DNA from: Tetramitus jugosus
Taxonomy: Eukaryota > Heterolobosea > Eutetramitea > Acrasida > Vahlkampfiidae
Assembly: GCA_937625935.1 (NCBI GenBank)
Contig: OW569390.1
Span: 1-64,000 of the forward strand
Length of the DNA stretch: 64,000 nt
Reading direction: 5' to 3'
Made by a program: the position numbers and the translations under genes. This document shows positions 63,156 through 64,000 of the stretch, one piece after another. Positions within the stretch are counted from its first letter, which is position 1; each line of letters begins with the position of its first letter. The notes under the pieces were generated by a model. The model was not told the origin of the DNA. It saw nothing but the letters and a program-made list of their open reading frames with translations, and searched no databases.

Positions 63156-64000
63156 ATGACTGCCTCGAGCAACTGCAGTGGAAGCAACAGTATCACCAAC
63201 AATAGTAACATGACTCACCACTCCAAAATGAATTCTTCGTCTTATTCTCACAGTAACAACAACACCAATAACAACAATAACAACCAACAACATTATTACC
63301 ACCACAACAATCCTCATCACAATAATCGAGATGACTCATTCAAGAGTTTATTCAACAGCAACAACAACAACAACAATAATAATTCTCCTTCTTCCTTGAG
63401 AAACAATCATTTTTCTAATCGTTTCAACACGAATCGAAATACAAGCACAAGCACAACAAATGGAGGAAATAATTCCTCGACTCACACCAAAACCAACAAT
63501 AATAACAATAATAATAATACAGCTACTACTACTACTACTACTACTCCAATCATGCTCTATGATGAAGAAGGATGGCCATTAACTTCATCACCTTATCATT
63601 ACAGTAGCACAACAACTATTGCTACATCTTCCACTCCAAATCACAAGAATATCAATAATAACATACCAAAAGCTACTACAGCAACACCACCAACAAACAA
63701 CAACAACAACAACAACACCAACACCACTCATAATGCTAACAATAGCAATAGTAGAGGAGGATTTTTTGTTGTGAACAACAATAGCAGTAGTAATAATAGT
63801 AGTAGTCAAGCTTCCATTCGACGATCCATAGCATCACCTCCACCATCAACACAACATAAACCTTCATCAACTGCTGCTTCTTCTGTTACAATGAGTCATA
63901 CTACTCCTACTACAACAACAACAGTCAATAGTGTGTCGTCATCATCGTCATCATCATTGATCATTGGTAAGGGATCACCCATGCTTGTTTGTCATTACAG
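63156..64000 (+). CDS. Asn-rich protein, N-terminal part (cut by window edge)
   Basis: The frame opens at ATG 63156 (MTASSNCSGSNSI) and stays open for all 281 codons to the end of the window. The N-terminal 270 residues are dominated by Asn runs, with Thr, Ser and His (long AAC/AAT, ACT and TCA codon repeats), interrupted by a less repetitive island near 63540-63600 (IMLYDEEGWPLTSSPYHYSS). The visible end, SSLIIGKGSPMLVCHY, looks like the start of a globular domain (perhaps beta-rich) but cannot be identified. Asn-rich leaders of this kind are frequent in amoeban kinases and transcription factors. Confidence 0.6.
   Translation, partial: MTASSNCSGSNSITNNSNMTHHSKMNSSSYSHSNNNTNNNNNNQQHYYHHNNPHHNNRDDSFKSLFNSNNNNNNNNSPSSLRNNHFSNRFNTNRNTSTSTTNGGNNSSTHTKTNNNNNNNNTATTTTTTTPIMLYDEEGWPLTSSPYHYSSTTTIATSSTPNHKNINNNIPKATTATPPTNNNNNNNTNTTHNANNSNSRGGFFVVNNNSSSNNSSSQASIRRSIASPPPSTQHKPSSTAASSVTMSHTTPTTTTTVNSVSSSSSSSLIIGKGSPMLVCHY

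Noticed and set aside
1-64000. CRISPR array, rRNA operon or bacterial contamination
   Set aside because: No spaced direct repeats other than the telomere, spliceosomal introns and eukaryotic gene families throughout.

Overview
The window is the left end of a eukaryotic chromosome. It opens with about 830 bp of telomeric CCCAAA repeat (TTTGGG on the other strand). The rest is a gene-dense nuclear genome of moderate GC using the standard code. Genes lie on both strands, intergenic gaps are often under 100 bp, and only five introns are apparent, all with GTAYGY-type donors. Start codons often sit in A/C-rich leaders such as AACAAAAAAATG. The gene mix is F-box, LRR, RCC1-like and BTB proteins, MHYT and cyclase signalling, a flagellar LRRC51-like protein, gamma-tubulin complex subunit GCP4 and Asn/Gln-rich proteins. 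It suggests a free-living amoeboflagellate, most likely a heterolobosean of the Naegleria type. That identification is an inference from gene content, not a match.

Region 1 (1-6.1 kb) is subtelomeric and almost wholly decayed. It holds the telomere, a hairpin pair, an interstitial telomere tract, a 0.2 kb element with perfect terminal inverted repeats, and frame-broken remains of several genes: an unknown gene, a Rab-like GTPase, a zinc alcohol dehydrogenase, a tandem cadherin/VCBS-like surface protein, and an hsp20 gene whose middle exists only in inverted orientation.

Region 2 (6.6-31.4 kb) starts the intact gene block. It holds an F-box/nucleotidyltransferase-like/SDR fusion, a T4 Rnl1-type RNA ligase, an MHYT-PAS-RGS membrane protein missing its 5' end, a 2OG-Fe(II) oxygenase, a class M (SirTM-type) sirtuin and an F-box/LRR gene with a decayed tandem copy. 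Next come an RCC1-like protein, a P2C-like P-type ATPase with altered ion-site residues, a small Tae4/NlpC-like amidase candidate, a NAPE-PLD-like hydrolase, an AT-hook protein, a PRA1-like protein with a tandem (NAGNAG) splice acceptor, an F-box/SPRY protein and a SIRT6/7-type sirtuin.

Region 3 (31.6-51.8 kb) mixes housekeeping genes with relics. It contains a tiny membrane protein, a mitochondrial-type protein with a 454 nt intron, LRRC51, GAPN-type aldehyde dehydrogenase, and an aldo-keto reductase sitting between two pieces of an F-box/LRR relic. It continues with GCP4, an SDR, a cathepsin B-like protein lacking both catalytic Cys and His, nucleotide cyclase remains, a purple acid phosphatase, SLX4 with a SAM domain, and APC10/DOC1.

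Region 4 (51.8-64 kb) has a possible retroelement relic and then nuclear housekeeping genes: an XRCC1-like BRCT protein, RBM34/Nop12, a basic nuclear-type protein, eRF3 and UTP15. The window edge cuts an Asn-rich gene.

Functional themes are genome maintenance (SLX4, XRCC1-like, RNA ligase, SIRT6/7), ribosome and translation (UTP15, Nop12/RBM34, eRF3), microtubules and cell cycle (GCP4, APC10, LRRC51), NAD-linked signalling (two sirtuins) and environmental sensing (MHYT-PAS-RGS, cyclase relics). I see no operon-like logic and no tRNA, rRNA or CRISPR. The most unusual items are the hsp20 internal inversion, the doubly inactivated cathepsin B, the MHYT-RGS fusion, the class M sirtuin and the aldo-keto reductase lying inside a pseudogene relic.
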